Below, piece by piece: positions 1 through 8,382 of a stretch of 64,000 nucleotides of DNA; positions within the stretch are counted from its first letter, which is position 1; the number at the start of each line of letters is the position of its first letter. The stretch is taken from positions 1-64,000 of the forward strand of contig NZ_PKQP01000002.1 of NCBI RefSeq assembly GCF_002887735.1, read 5' to 3'. Under the pieces are notes generated by a model. That model worked only from the letters and a program-made list of their open reading frames with translations. It had not been told where the DNA came from and ran no database searches. The translations under genes and the position numbers were made by a program. The DNA comes from Stenotrophomonas bentonitica (GTDB lineage: Bacteria; Pseudomonadota; Gammaproteobacteria; Xanthomonadales; Xanthomonadaceae).

Positions 1-1
1 G

Positions 2-748
2 CCGGCCCCGGCGGCCCCGATCGCCCGCGCGGCGCCAGCGCCGGCCCGGGCCGATACCGCCACCGCGGCGACTGCGATCAACCCGGCCCCGGCACCGTCC
101 CCCGTCCCGGCCACGGTGCTGACCGCGCCCTCCGCCCCGGCGGCGGCTGGCAACAAGGCTGGAAAGGTCCGCAGTGGCCAGCTGTACGCCTATATGAAAG
201 ACGGCGTGCGCCATTACACCAGCGCACGCCCGAGTGGGGTCGCCAGCCTTGGCCAGGTCCGCACCATCCACTACAGCTTCATCGAGCGCTGCTACGCCTG
301 TGGCGCCAACCCGGCGGTCAACTTCGGCTCGGTACGGCTCAACACCACGGCCTACCAGAGCGAGATCGCCGCTGCGGCCCGCGAGTTCGGGGTGGAAGAG
401 GCGGTGGTCCGCGCGATCATCCATGCCGAATCGGCCTACAACCCGACCGCGCTCAGCCGGGCCGGCGCGCAGGGGCTGATGCAGCTGATGCCGCCAACCG
501 CGCGCCGCTTCGGGGTCAGCGATTCCTTCGATGCCTCGCAGAACATCCGCGGCGGCGTGCAGTACCTGTCCTGGCTGCTCAAGCGCTTCAACGGCGATCT
601 CACCCTGGCCGCGGCGGGCTACAACGCCGGCGAGGGCGCGGTCGACCGCCATGGTGGCGTGCCGCCTTACAGCGAGACCCAGTATTACGTGAAGCGGGTG
701 GCTCTGTTGGCCGACCGCTACCGCGGCGCCGTGGCCAGCCATCAATGA
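2..748 (+). CDS. Lytic transglycosylase (SLT domain), 5' end outside window
   Basis: Periplasmic or envelope murein hydrolase that cleaves the MurNAc-GlcNAc bond with formation of 1,6-anhydroMurNAc. The reading frame is open to the left edge and the first 40 codons are almost all Ala and Pro, so this is a partial gene with a linker upstream; a GTG at 116 could start a 210-residue product. Counting from that GTG, residues about 80-200 form the SLT fold: AIIHAESAYN carries the catalytic Glu (E105), followed by GLMQLMPPTARRFG and AAGYNAGEGAV. A short region with GQLYAYMKDGVRHYTSARP precedes it and resembles the DUF4124-like N-terminal part of related proteins. The family assignment is firm; the exact paralogue is not recognised. 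Confidence 0.88.
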   Translation, partial: PAPAAPIARAAPAPARADTATAATAINPAPAPSPVPATVLTAPSAPAAAGNKAGKVRSGQLYAYMKDGVRHYTSARPSGVASLGQVRTIHYSFIERCYACGANPAVNFGSVRLNTTAYQSEIAAAAREFGVEEAVVRAIIHAESAYNPTALSRAGAQGLMQLMPPTARRFGVSDSFDASQNIRGGVQYLSWLLKRFNGDLTLAAAGYNAGEGAVDRHGGVPPYSETQYYVKRVALLADRYRGAVASHQ

Positions 749-919
749 CCCATGGCGCCGGTGGTGCCTGATGCCGTACTGTCGGGGTAATGTCGTTCCG
801 TAGGACCGCGTTGTGTGGCCGACTTCGGTTCAGCTACACTCGCGGCTGATTCAATGTGGACTGGCCCCCACCGGTCTGCTGGCAGCCTCAAGCTACCTAA
901 ATCAATATCGGAGTGCCGG

Positions 920-1540
920 ATGGCCAACGATGGGGTAAACGATCCAGTCAACACTGGACGTCGGCGGTTTCTCTCAGCAACCACTGCGGTGGTCGGAGCG
1001 GTCGGCGTCGGATTTGCAGCGGTACCGTTCATCAAGTCCTGGAATCCCAGCGCCCGCGCCAAACTGGCCGGTGCCCCGGTGATTGCCGACATCAGTGCGC
1101 TCCAGGAAGGCCAGCGTCTGGTCATGGAGTGGCGTGGACAGCCGATCTGGATCGTCAAACGCTCCAAGGCCATCCTCGATGCGCTGCACGGGCTGGACGG
1201 CCGCCTCAAGGATCCCGAGTCGGGCGAGAAAGAACAGCAGCCCGAGTACGTGCTCAAGCAGAATCCCGAGTTCCGCTCGATCAAGGCCGAGGTCTCGGTG
1301 CTGGTCGGGCTGTGCACCCATCTGGGCTGTTCGCCGGAAATGGTCGCCGAGATCCGCCCCGAGCCCTACGACCCCCAGTGGAAGGGAGGCTACTTCTGCC
1401 CCTGCCACAAGTCGCGCTTCGACATGTCCGGTCGCGTGTTCAAGGATGTTCCGGCACCGATCAACCTGCTGGTGCCGCCGCACCATTACCAGGACGACAA
1501 CACCATCATCATCGGCGTTGATCCGCAGGGGGCGGCTTGA
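920..1540 (+). CDS. petA: Ubiquinol-cytochrome c reductase, Rieske iron-sulfur subunit
   Basis: Carries the [2Fe-2S] cluster that takes the first electron from ubiquinol in the bc1 complex of the inner membrane. The product is 206 aa from the ATG at 920, which has GGAG just upstream; an in-frame extension to 815 adds a non-conserved stretch and is rejected. The N-terminus has a Tat-like RRRFLS followed by a hydrophobic anchor. Cluster ligands are in CTHLGC and CPCHKSRFD, including the two cysteines of the usual disulfide. It is the first gene of petABC and ends two bases before the chosen petB start. Confidence 0.96.
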   Translation: MANDGVNDPVNTGRRRFLSATTAVVGAVGVGFAAVPFIKSWNPSARAKLAGAPVIADISALQEGQRLVMEWRGQPIWIVKRSKAILDALHGLDGRLKDPESGEKEQQPEYVLKQNPEFRSIKAEVSVLVGLCTHLGCSPEMVAEIRPEPYDPQWKGGYFCPCHKSRFDMSGRVFKDVPAPINLLVPPHHYQDDNTIIIGVDPQGAA

Positions 1541-1542
1541 TC

Positions 1543-2802
1543 ATGGCCAATATCCTTTCCCGCACCGCCACCGGCGTCGCCGACTGGGTCAACGCCCGCG
1601 CGCCGGGCCTGATGCCGGTCTACCGCAAGCACGTCACCGAGTACTACGCGCCGAAGAACTTCAACATCTGGTACTACTTCGGCTCGCTCGCGCTGCTGAT
1701 CCTGGTCAACCAGATCGTCACCGGCATCTTCCTGACGATGCACTACAAGACGAACGCGGCCGAAGCGTTCGCCTCCATCGAATACATCATGCGGGACGTG
1801 GAGTGGGGCTGGCTGATCCGCTACATGCACTCCACCGGTGCCTCGCTGTTCTTCATCGTGGTCTACCTGCACATGTTCCGCGGGCTGCTCTACGGCAGCT
1901 ACCAGAAGCCGCGCGAGCTGGTCTGGATCCTCGGCATGCTGATCTACCTGGTGCTGATGGCCGAAGCCTTCATGGGCTACGTATTGCCATGGGGCCAGAT
2001 GTCGTTCTGGGGCGCGAAGGTGATCATCTCGCTGTTCGGTGCGATCCCGGTGATCGGCACCGGCCTGACCGAATGGATCATGGGCGACTACCTCCCCAGC
2101 GACGCCACCCTCAACCGCTTCTTCGCCCTGCACGTGATCGCCCTGCCGCTGGTGCTGTTGCTGCTGGTGGTGCTGCACCTGGGCGCGCTGCACGAGGTGG
2201 GCTCCAACAACCCGGACGGCGTGGAGATCAAGAAGGGGCCGAAGGGCAACCGCTGGTCGGCCATCGCACCTACCGACGGCATCCCCTTCCACCCGTACTA
2301 CACGCTCAAGGATGCGGTCGGCGCCGGCTTCCTGCTGATCATCGCCGCCTTCATCATCTTCTTCGCGCCGGCCTTCGGCGGCCTGTTCCTGGAGCACGAC
2401 AACTTCACCGAGGCCAACCGCCTGGTGACACCCGAGCACATCAAGCCGGTCTGGTACTACACCCCGTACTACGCGATGTTGCGCGTGGTGCCCAACAAGC
2501 TCGGCGGCGTGATCGTGATGTTCTCGGCGATCGCCATCCTGTTCCTGGTGCCGTGGCTGGATCGCGCGCGGGTGAAGTCCTACCGCTACCGCGGCCTGCT
2601 CTCGCGCGGTCTGCTGGGCATGTTCGCGGTGTGCTTCGTGTGGCTGGGCGTGATCGGCTCCGGCCCGGGTACGGATGCGCACGAGACCTACATCGGACGC
2701 GTGCTGACCTTCCTGTACTTCGCCTTCTTCATCACCATGCCGCTATGGACCAAGCTGGACAGGACCAAGCCGGTACCGGACCGGGTGACCACGCATGACT
2801 GA
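1543..2802 (+). CDS. petB: Cytochrome b subunit of the bc1 complex
   Basis: Integral membrane subunit with two b haems and the Qo and Qi quinone sites. The product is 419 aa from ATG 1543; a TTG at 1537 would overlap petA and adds only two residues. Haem-ligand His pairs are H96/H110 and H197/H212, so the second pair is spaced by 15 residues. The Qo-site motif that is PEWY in mitochondria reads PVWY here (IKPVWYYTPYYA), a variant known from other beta- and gammaproteobacteria. No separate cytochrome c1 fusion is present; petC follows with an 8-base overlap, implying coupled translation. Confidence 0.97.
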   Translation: MANILSRTATGVADWVNARAPGLMPVYRKHVTEYYAPKNFNIWYYFGSLALLILVNQIVTGIFLTMHYKTNAAEAFASIEYIMRDVEWGWLIRYMHSTGASLFFIVVYLHMFRGLLYGSYQKPRELVWILGMLIYLVLMAEAFMGYVLPWGQMSFWGAKVIISLFGAIPVIGTGLTEWIMGDYLPSDATLNRFFALHVIALPLVLLLLVVLHLGALHEVGSNNPDGVEIKKGPKGNRWSAIAPTDGIPFHPYYTLKDAVGAGFLLIIAAFIIFFAPAFGGLFLEHDNFTEANRLVTPEHIKPVWYYTPYYAMLRVVPNKLGGVIVMFSAIAILFLVPWLDRARVKSYRYRGLLSRGLLGMFAVCFVWLGVIGSGPGTDAHETYIGRVLTFLYFAFFITMPLWTKLDRTKPVPDRVTTHD

Positions 2803-3541
2803 CCACTGGATTGTCCGGCTGGCCTGCGCGGCCGCCCTGATGCTCGGTGTCGCGGTGGCCGATGCCGCCGAAGGTGCCAAGACCCTGCAGGCCGGCAACG
2901 ACCTCAGCGACCGTGCGTCGCTGCAGCGTGGCGCACAGCTCTACATGAACTACTGCTCGGGCTGCCACGCGCTCAAATACCTGCGCTACTCGCGCATGGC
3001 CGCCGATCTCGGGCTGAGCGAAGAAGAGGTCATGAACAACCTCAACTTCACCGGTACGCCGGTCGGTGAGCCGATCCCGGTGACGATGCCCAAGGCGCAG
3101 GCGGAAAAGTGGTTCGGCAAGATGCCGCCGGACCTGAGCCTGATCTCGCGGGTGCGGGGCAGTGACTGGGTCTACACCTACCTCAAGTCGTTCTACCTCG
3201 ATCCCACGCGTCCGCTGGGGTGGAACAACACCGTGTTCCCGAATGCCTCCATGCCCAACCCGCTGTGGGAAATGCAGGGGCTCCAGCACGCCGTGCACGG
3301 CAAGCCGGAGAACCCCGGCGAAGACCCGCCGGTGGTCGGCCTGAAGATCGAACAGCCCGGCAACATCGATGCCGGCCAATACGATCAGGCGGTGCGCGAC
3401 ATCACCAATTTCCTGGAGTATGCCGGTGAGCCGGCCGCCCTGAAGCGGCAGAAGCTGGGGGTATGGGTGATCCTGTTCCTGGCGCTGCTGACCTTCCTGG
3501 CCTATCTGCTCAAGAAGGAATACTGGAAGGACGTCCACTGA
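2795..3541 (+). CDS. petC: Cytochrome c1 subunit of the bc1 complex
   Basis: Membrane-anchored c-type cytochrome that passes electrons from the Rieske centre to soluble cytochrome c. The 248-residue product begins with a signal peptide (VRLACAAALMLGVAVADA), has one haem-binding site, YCSGCHALKYLRYSR, and ends in a single membrane helix (VILFLALLTFLAYLL) followed by a short charged tail. WEMQG and neighbouring Met residues are candidates for the axial ligand. Last gene of petABC; an inverted repeat follows 23 bases after the stop. Confidence 0.95.
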   Translation: MTDHWIVRLACAAALMLGVAVADAAEGAKTLQAGNDLSDRASLQRGAQLYMNYCSGCHALKYLRYSRMAADLGLSEEEVMNNLNFTGTPVGEPIPVTMPKAQAEKWFGKMPPDLSLISRVRGSDWVYTYLKSFYLDPTRPLGWNNTVFPNASMPNPLWEMQGLQHAVHGKPENPGEDPPVVGLKIEQPGNIDAGQYDQAVRDITNFLEYAGEPAALKRQKLGVWVILFLALLTFLAYLLKKEYWKDVH

Positions 3542-3563
3542 GCGGTCCGGCGCCTTCCCGCGG

Positions 3564-3600
3564 CGATCGTTCCCCACGTGGGACGATCGACCTATTGGCT
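3564..3600 (+). terminator. Inverted repeat after petC, probable terminator
   Basis: The arms CGATCGT-T-CCC and GGGACGATCG pair over ten bases with one bulged T around a CACGT loop, and a short T-rich stretch follows. It separates petABC from sspA. The T tract is weak, so termination is inferred. Confidence 0.45.
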
Positions 3601-3701
3601 TTTGTGATGTGCGGTTGCACACTCGGGTACTGTGACGACCGTCAGCAATGGGCTGGCGGCGCCGATACGACCGGCGGTTACCGGACGTTGGAGAGCCTTT
3701 G

Positions 3702-4337
3702 ATGGCGGCGAGCGTACGCATGCGGAATACCCTGACGCTGTTTTCCTCGAACGACGATGTCCTGTGCCATCGCGTACGGCTGGTACTGGCGGCCAAGGGC
3801 GTCACTTATGACTCCGTGCCGGTCGACCCGCAGAACCCGCCCGAAGATCTCATCGATCTCAATCCGTATCACTCCGTGCCCACCCTGGTGGAACGCGAGC
3901 TGGTGCTGTACGCGGCCTCGGTGGTCAGCGAGTACCTGGACGAGCGCTATCCGCACCCGCCGCTGATGCCGGTCGATCCGCTCTCGCGGGCCCGCATCCG
4001 CCTGGCGATGCTGCGCATCGAACACGACTGGGTGCCGCAGGTGCAGGCCATCCAGCTGGGCAACAAGACCCAGGCCGAGGCCGGGCGCAAACGTCTCAAG
4101 GAACTGCTGACCAGCGCGGTGCCGCTGTTCAAGGCCAGCAAGTTCTTCCTCAATCCGGAAATGAGCCTGGCCGACTGCGCGATGGCGCCGATCATCTGGC
4201 GGCTGCAGGCGCTGGACGTGCCGTTGCCGAAGGATGGCAAATCGATCGAAGACTACGGCAACCGCATTTTCCGGCATCCGGGCTTCATCCGCAGCCTGAC
4301 CGATCAGGAAAAGAAGCTGCGCGATCTGCCGGTCTGA
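3702..4337 (+). CDS. sspA: Stringent starvation protein A (GST-fold RNA polymerase-associated factor)
   Basis: Cytoplasmic glutathione-S-transferase-fold protein that binds RNA polymerase and affects transcription in starvation and acid stress. The product is 211 aa from ATG 3702, with a GGAGAG ribosome-binding site; a start at 3648 lacks one. The N-terminal thioredoxin-like half begins with LTLFSSNDDVLCHRVRLVLA and includes HSVPTLVER; the C-terminal helical half includes LADCAMAPIIWRL. No catalytic thiol or serine of active GSTs is evident, as is usual for SspA. It sits between petABC and sspB, the common order in beta- and gammaproteobacteria. Confidence 0.93.
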   Translation: MAASVRMRNTLTLFSSNDDVLCHRVRLVLAAKGVTYDSVPVDPQNPPEDLIDLNPYHSVPTLVERELVLYAASVVSEYLDERYPHPPLMPVDPLSRARIRLAMLRIEHDWVPQVQAIQLGNKTQAEAGRKRLKELLTSAVPLFKASKFFLNPEMSLADCAMAPIIWRLQALDVPLPKDGKSIEDYGNRIFRHPGFIRSLTDQEKKLRDLPV

Positions 4338-4463
4338 TCGGCAGGGGCGAGCGCCGCGTGCGGCACGGCTGTACTGAACGAAATCGCGGTGCCGGTACGC
4401 GCCATGGCTGACCTGCGGGTAGGCGGGCGCGTACACTTGCATCAGGCAATCCGGATCAAGAGC

Positions 4464-4486
4464 AGCCGAGCACGGCTCGGCTCTAC
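4464..4486 (-). repeat. GTAG-type palindromic repeat (SMAG-like) just before sspB
   Basis: On the minus strand this reads GTAGAGCCGAGC...GCTCGGCT, a GTAG-headed palindrome of the type seen at 4972 onward. It ends three bases before the first possible sspB start, where a Shine-Dalgarno sequence would be expected. Confidence 0.7.
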
Positions 4487-4489
4487 CAC

Positions 4490-4933
4490 ATGACAGAAGA
4501 CACTTTTCGCATGACCAGCCACCGCCCGTACCTGTTGCGGGCCTTGGTGGAATGGATCAATGACAACGACCTGACGCCGCACATCCTGGTCGACGCCGGC
4601 ATGCCCGGCGTGCAGGTTCCGCAGAGCGCGGTCAAGGACGGTCGCGTCGTGCTGAACATCGCCGAGCGCGCCGTGGTACGCCTGCATATAGACAATGAGA
4701 GCGTGAGCTTCTCGGCCCGTTTCTCCGGCACCAGTTACCCCGTGCAGGTGCCGATCTCGGCCGTGCTGGCGGTGTACGCCCGCGAGACCGGGCAGGGCAT
4801 GGCGCTGCCCGATGACATCCCTGGCCATGAGCCGGGCCCGGACGACGAGCTGCCGCCGGACGATTCACCGACCCCGCCGGACGACGCACCGCCCAAGCCC
4901 AGCGGTCGCCCGCATCTGCGGGTGGTCAAATAA
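4490..4933 (+). CDS. sspB: ClpXP protease specificity-enhancing factor SspB
   Basis: Adaptor that delivers ssrA-tagged proteins from stalled ribosomes to ClpXP. The folded domain starts at RPYLLRALVEWINDNDLTPH and contains PGVQVP and VLNIAERAV, all typical of SspB. A Pro/Asp-rich flexible linker leads to the C-terminal tail PHLRVVK, which matches the ClpX-binding peptide LRVVK at the end of the E. coli protein. The start is ATG 4490 (147 aa) or ATG 4511 (140 aa); the second aligns slightly better, but neither has a clear ribosome-binding site because a palindromic repeat lies directly upstream. A hairpin terminator follows the stop. Confidence 0.95.
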   Translation: MTEDTFRMTSHRPYLLRALVEWINDNDLTPHILVDAGMPGVQVPQSAVKDGRVVLNIAERAVVRLHIDNESVSFSARFSGTSYPVQVPISAVLAVYARETGQGMALPDDIPGHEPGPDDELPPDDSPTPPDDAPPKPSGRPHLRVVK

Positions 4934-4942
4934 GACACACGA

Positions 4943-4966
4943 TGGCCGCCGCAAGGCGGCCATTTT
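4943..4966 (+). terminator. Rho-independent terminator of sspB
   Basis: Perfect 8-bp stem TGGCCGCC/GGCGGCCA with a GCAA loop followed by TTTT, ten bases after the sspB stop. Confidence 0.85.
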
Positions 4967-4971
4967 CATGG

Positions 4972-5107
4972 GTAGAGCCGACCGTTGGTCGGCTGCTCTC
5001 CGCGCCCATCAACGGCAACGACCCGGTAGAGCCGACCGTTGGTCGGCTGCTCTCCACGCCCATTGACGGCCACGGCCAACGGCAGCCGACCAACGGTCGG
5101 CTCTACC
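4972..5107. repeat. Cluster of three GTAG-type palindromes (SMAG-like)
   Basis: Two direct copies of GTAGAGCCGACCGTTGGTCG begin at 4972 and 5026, and a third, inverted copy ends with CTACC at 5107. Each is an imperfect hairpin of 23-28 bases. They fill the space between the convergent sspB and DUF3301 genes. Length, GTAG head and intergenic placement fit the SMAG/REP-type repeats described in S. maltophilia. Confidence 0.85.
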
Positions 5108-5111
5108 GGGG

Positions 5112-5468
5112 TCAGACGTCTTCGGCGTCGCGGGTATCGATATCGCGCCGGATCTCGCTGATCCGCGCCGCCGACGGCCCCACGAAGGTGATCAGCTGAT
5201 CGCCGCGCAGCACCATGCGCCCGCTGTGGCGGTCCACGCCATCGTGCGAGTACTCGAACTTGAAGGTGCGCTCCCAGCCCAGCCAGCCATTGTCCTTGCG
5301 GCATACGCGCAGGCCGGTGGCATGCACGCTCTGGTCCAGCCACTGCACGTCGGCTGCGCGGCAGGCGTTGCGCCCGAGCACGCCGGCGCGTTCGGCGGCG
5401 GCACGCGAGGAATTCCAGAAGGCGTAGGCGAACGCGCCGGCAATCATCAACAGGATCAAACTGGGCAT
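5112..5468 (-). CDS. DUF3301 family small membrane-anchored protein
   Basis: A 118-residue protein of unknown function. The start is set at the ATG ending at 5468, giving MPSLILLMIAGAFAYAFWNS, a single N-terminal membrane helix. The rest is a small soluble domain with CRAADVQWLDQSVH, LGWERTFKFEYSHDG and a charged C-terminus (SEIRRDIDTRD), the pattern of the DUF3301 family common in gammaproteobacteria. The same frame stays open upstream to 5660, but that part is Arg/Pro-rich and not gene-like. It lies 82 bases downstream of the DUF2272 gene on the same strand and may be cotranscribed. Confidence 0.85.
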   Translation of the reverse strand: MPSLILLMIAGAFAYAFWNSSRAAAERAGVLGRNACRAADVQWLDQSVHATGLRVCRKDNGWLGWERTFKFEYSHDGVDRHSGRMVLRGDQLITFVGPSAARISEIRRDIDTRDAEDV

Positions 5469-5550
5469 CGGTGACTCGGCGCGGTCAGGGAGGTCGGTGA
5501 CTCCAAGATGGCGACGAACGCGGCGCGGATCAAGCCATACGCCATCAAGA

Positions 5551-6600
5551 TCAGGGTGTGCGGGGTGGCGGGACCGGCGGGCGGGGCGGCACCACGGTGG
5601 GGGCCCGCATCGGTGCCTGGGACGCCGGCGATGCCATCGGCGGTGCCGTGGCACCAGCACCGGCAGCGGGCGGGGTCACCGGGTCCGGGGTGACCGTCGG
5701 CATCGGCGCGGGCGCGGTGGCCACCAGTTTCAGCAGGGCGGCCCAATCCTGGCGATTGAAGCTGCACTCCTCTTCGCGGCCGGGCGTGCAGCCCAGGTCC
5801 ATGCCGTCGCTCGCCGTGGCTTTGGCCGGCGGCAGCTCGATCCGGCCACTGCGGTCCAGCGAGAGCTTGCGCATCGCCACGGTGTTCATGACGTTGCCGC
5901 CGATCAGATACAGCGTGCGGTCACCGCCCATGTTGGCCGCGATGACCACTTCGCAGTGCGATTTCCAGTGCGTGACCGAGCCGTTGGACAGCGACTGGAC
6001 CAGGCCGCTGTAGCTCAGCGTTTCACGCCGGTCGCGGAGGTAGCACAGCAGGTCGCCGGGTGCAGGCTTCTCCTGCGCGGGATCGGCCATGCGGTACGGA
6101 CCACTGTTCTGGAAGGCGGCCCGGATATAGTCGATGTGTCGGGGCGAACGGGTAAAGCCGGGTACCGAGGCGCGGGTCATCACCCATGAGATGAAGGCCG
6201 CCGACCATGGGTTGTCGATCAGGAAAGCACGGCAATCGGTATCGGTATAGCGCGTACCCGGCGGGGCCATGCAGCTCGATGCGCCGGGTTGGCTTCCCAT
6301 CGGCGACAACGTTCCGCTCTGCCGCCAGTAGCCGACCACGCGCTGCCAGGCGACCAGGCCGTTGTCGGCCAGGTGGACGTCCTCGGCTTCGGTGACGCTC
6401 AGGCTGGCCGCGCGTCCATCGCGGTCGATGAAGGGCCGATACCAGAGGCGATGTTCAGTGCAGGCAGTCCGGACGATGTTGATCGCCACCGGGCTGAGCC
6501 CGAAGCGCGGTGGCACATCGCAGACCTCGGCTGCGGATGCCTGGAGCGGCAGCAGCGCGAGCAGGGGAGACAGGCAGGCGAGAAGCGGCAGGCAGCGCAT
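5551..6600 (-). CDS. DUF2272 domain secreted protein
   Basis: A 349-residue exported protein. The start chosen gives a standard signal peptide, MRCLPLLACLSPLLALLPLQ then ASA, before mature EVCDVPPRFG. The central part (about residues 60-260) has WYRPFIDRDG, DNPWSAAFISWVM, PAPGDLLCYLRDR and HCEVVIAAN, the layout of DUF2272, which I believe is distantly related to the NlpC/CHAP amidase fold; the Cys of HCEVV and the Ser of WSAAF are worth noting, but activity is unproven. The last 60 residues are Pro/Ala/Thr-rich and disordered. Function unknown; a cell-wall role is only inference. Confidence 0.75.
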   Translation of the reverse strand: MRCLPLLACLSPLLALLPLQASAAEVCDVPPRFGLSPVAINIVRTACTEHRLWYRPFIDRDGRAASLSVTEAEDVHLADNGLVAWQRVVGYWRQSGTLSPMGSQPGASSCMAPPGTRYTDTDCRAFLIDNPWSAAFISWVMTRASVPGFTRSPRHIDYIRAAFQNSGPYRMADPAQEKPAPGDLLCYLRDRRETLSYSGLVQSLSNGSVTHWKSHCEVVIAANMGGDRTLYLIGGNVMNTVAMRKLSLDRSGRIELPPAKATASDGMDLGCTPGREEECSFNRQDWAALLKLVATAPAPMPTVTPDPVTPPAAGAGATAPPMASPASQAPMRAPTVVPPRPPVPPPRTP

Positions 6601-6695
6601 GCGTGCAATCCAGATGGGGGCAGACGCAGCCTCGCAGACCGCATCTGCCCATACCGTGAAAGCGGGGAGGCATCGCCCGCGGATCGGCACGCGCT

Positions 6696-7553
6696 TCAGC
6701 CGGGGGGCGGGCCCAGTTTCAACGACAGGTCGATCGCCTGCACGTGCTTGGTCAACCCACCGATCGAGACGCAGTCCACGCCGTCCTCGGCGATCGCGCG
6801 CAGCCCGTCCAGGCCGACGCTGCCGGAGACTTCCAATGGAATCCGCCCGGCCGCGATGCGCACGGCCTCGCGCCGGGTGGCGGCATCGAAGTCATCGATC
6901 AGGATGCGGGTGCAGCCCACCTCCAGCGCCTCGCGCAGCTGGTCCAGGTCTTCAACCTCGACCACCAGCGGCAACGCCGGCCACTGCACGCGCGCTGCCT
7001 GCACCGCCGCGGTCAGCGAGCCGGCGGCGCGGATGTGGTTTTCCTTGAGCATGACCGTGTCGAACAGGCCCAGGCGGTGGTTGTCACCGCCGCCACAGCG
7101 CACCGCGTACTTCTGCGCGACGCGCAGCCCGGGCAGCGTCTTGCGGGTGTCCAGGATCCGCGCGCCGGTGCCGGCCACCGCCGCGACGTAATGCGCGGTG
7201 GTGGTCGCCGTGCCCGACAGGGTCTGCAGGAAATTCAGCGAAGTGCGTTCGGCGCTCACCAGGCTGCGGTTGCGGCCCTGCAGGAGGGCCAGCACGGTGC
7301 CGGCGGCGACACGGTCACCCTCGGCCACGCGCCAGTCAATCCGCACCTGCGGATCCAGCGCCCTGTGGGTCGCATCGAACCAGGGGCGGCCGGCGATCAC
7401 CGCGTCCTGCTTGCACAGCAGGTAGGCAGTGTCGGGGCGGTCCGGGAGCAGGGCGGCGGTGACATCACCGCTGCCGATGTCCTCGGCCAGTGCACGGGCC
7501 ACATCGGCGGCCACCAGGGCGGCCTCGGGGGCCGGCACGGGGAGGTGGCTCAT
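6696..7553 (-). CDS. nadC: Nicotinate-nucleotide pyrophosphorylase (carboxylating)
   Basis: Converts quinolinate and PRPP to nicotinate mononucleotide, CO2 and PPi in de novo NAD synthesis. The 285-residue product contains EDIGSGDVT near the N-terminus, RTSLNFLQTLSG, the substrate-binding DTRKTLPGLR and YAVRCGGGDNHR, VMLKENHI, and the barrel end VSGSVGLDGLRAIAEDGVD. The length is typical. The ATG overlaps the stop of the Trm112-like gene upstream by four bases, so translation is likely coupled. No nadA or nadB is in the window. Confidence 0.97.
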   Translation of the reverse strand: MSHLPVPAPEAALVAADVARALAEDIGSGDVTAALLPDRPDTAYLLCKQDAVIAGRPWFDATHRALDPQVRIDWRVAEGDRVAAGTVLALLQGRNRSLVSAERTSLNFLQTLSGTATTTAHYVAAVAGTGARILDTRKTLPGLRVAQKYAVRCGGGDNHRLGLFDTVMLKENHIRAAGSLTAAVQAARVQWPALPLVVEVEDLDQLREALEVGCTRILIDDFDAATRREAVRIAAGRIPLEVSGSVGLDGLRAIAEDGVDCVSIGGLTKHVQAIDLSLKLGPPPG

Positions 7554-7819
7554 TTTTCCGGGAAATCGGCGATCTGGGCGGTGGCAATGGCCTCTTCGGC
7601 CAGCAGCACCGGGATGCCATCGTCCACGCGGAACACCTGCTTGCGGTCGCGGGTCAGCAGGGCCTCGCGCAGCGTCTGCGCCTGCGGGCTGCCATCGGCC
7701 TTGAGCACGGCGCCGCTGCCGATCGCGCGGTTGAGCGCGTCCAGGCCGGTGGCATCGAGCAGGGACAGGGGCTGGCGCGTATCGGGCGAGCACAGGAGGT
7801 CGAGCAGCTTGCGATCCAT
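7550..7819 (-). CDS. Trm112-like (UPF0434/YcaR-type) small protein
   Basis: An 89-residue protein that starts MDRKLLDLLCSPDTRQPL and has the core VFRVDDGIPVLLAEEA. This is the Trm112p-like fold; relatives act as zinc-binding partners or activators of methyltransferases, or have unknown roles next to LPS genes (YcaR). Only one Cys of the usual zinc pairs remains, so metal binding is doubtful. It leads nadC with a four-base overlap. It diverges from purE across a gap of 59 bases, so both promoters must be compact. Confidence 0.8.
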   Translation of the reverse strand: MDRKLLDLLCSPDTRQPLSLLDATGLDALNRAIGSGAVLKADGSPQAQTLREALLTRDRKQVFRVDDGIPVLLAEEAIATAQIADFPEK

Positions 7820-7878
7820 GGATTCTTCGTCTTGCGTGGAAGACGGCTAGAATACGTCTTTAAGGCAGGTGACGGCCA

Positions 7879-8382
7879 ATGACCCTCAACCAAACCGCGC
7901 CGCTCGTCGGCATCGTCATGGGTTCCCGCTCGGATTGGGAAACCATGCAGCACGCCGCCCAGAAGCTGGATTCGCTGGGTGTTCCCTATGAAGTGAAAGT
8001 GGTCTCGGCGCACCGCACGCCGGACGTGCTGTTCACCTACGCCGAGCAGGCGGGCCAGCGTGGCCTGCGCGCGATCATCGCCGGTGCCGGCGGGGCCGCG
8101 CACCTGCCGGGCATGATCGCCGCCAAGACCGCCGTGCCGGTGCTGGGCGTGCCGGTGCAGTCCAAGGCCCTGAACGGCATGGATTCGCTGCTCTCGATCG
8201 TGCAGATGCCGGCCGGCATCCCGGTCGCCACCTTCGCCATCGGCAACGCCGGCGCCTCCAACGCGGCGCTGTTCGCCGCGGCGATGCTGGCCTCGGACCA
8301 GCCGGCGATCGGCGAGGCGCTGGAGGCCTTCCGCGCCCGCCAGACCGAAGACGTCATGGCCCACGACGACCCGCGTCAATGA
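7879..8382 (+). CDS. purE: N5-carboxyaminoimidazole ribonucleotide mutase
   Basis: Interconverts N5-CAIR and CAIR in purine synthesis. The 167-residue product has the class I signature [13 protein letters not shown], the active-site SAHRTPD and the glycine-rich [15 protein letters not shown]. Upstream, TAGAAT (7848-7853) could serve as a -10 element, but no good -35 was found. The stop overlaps the purK start by four bases (ATGA), so PurE and PurK are made together. Confidence 0.97.
   Translation: MTLNQTAPLVGIVMGSRSDWETMQHAAQKLDSLGVPYEVKVVSAHRTPDVLFTYAEQAGQRGLRAIIAGAGGAAHLPGMIAAKTAVPVLGVPVQSKALNGMDSLLSIVQMPAGIPVATFAIGNAGASNAALFAAAMLASDQPAIGEALEAFRARQTEDVMAHDDPRQ

Noticed and set aside
1690..2500. 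Unusual 15-residue spacing of the second haem-His pair and PVWY in PetB as novelty
   Set aside because: Noted in the annotation; PVWY is a known variant in beta- and gammaproteobacteria and the rest of the protein is standard, so this is not a new form.
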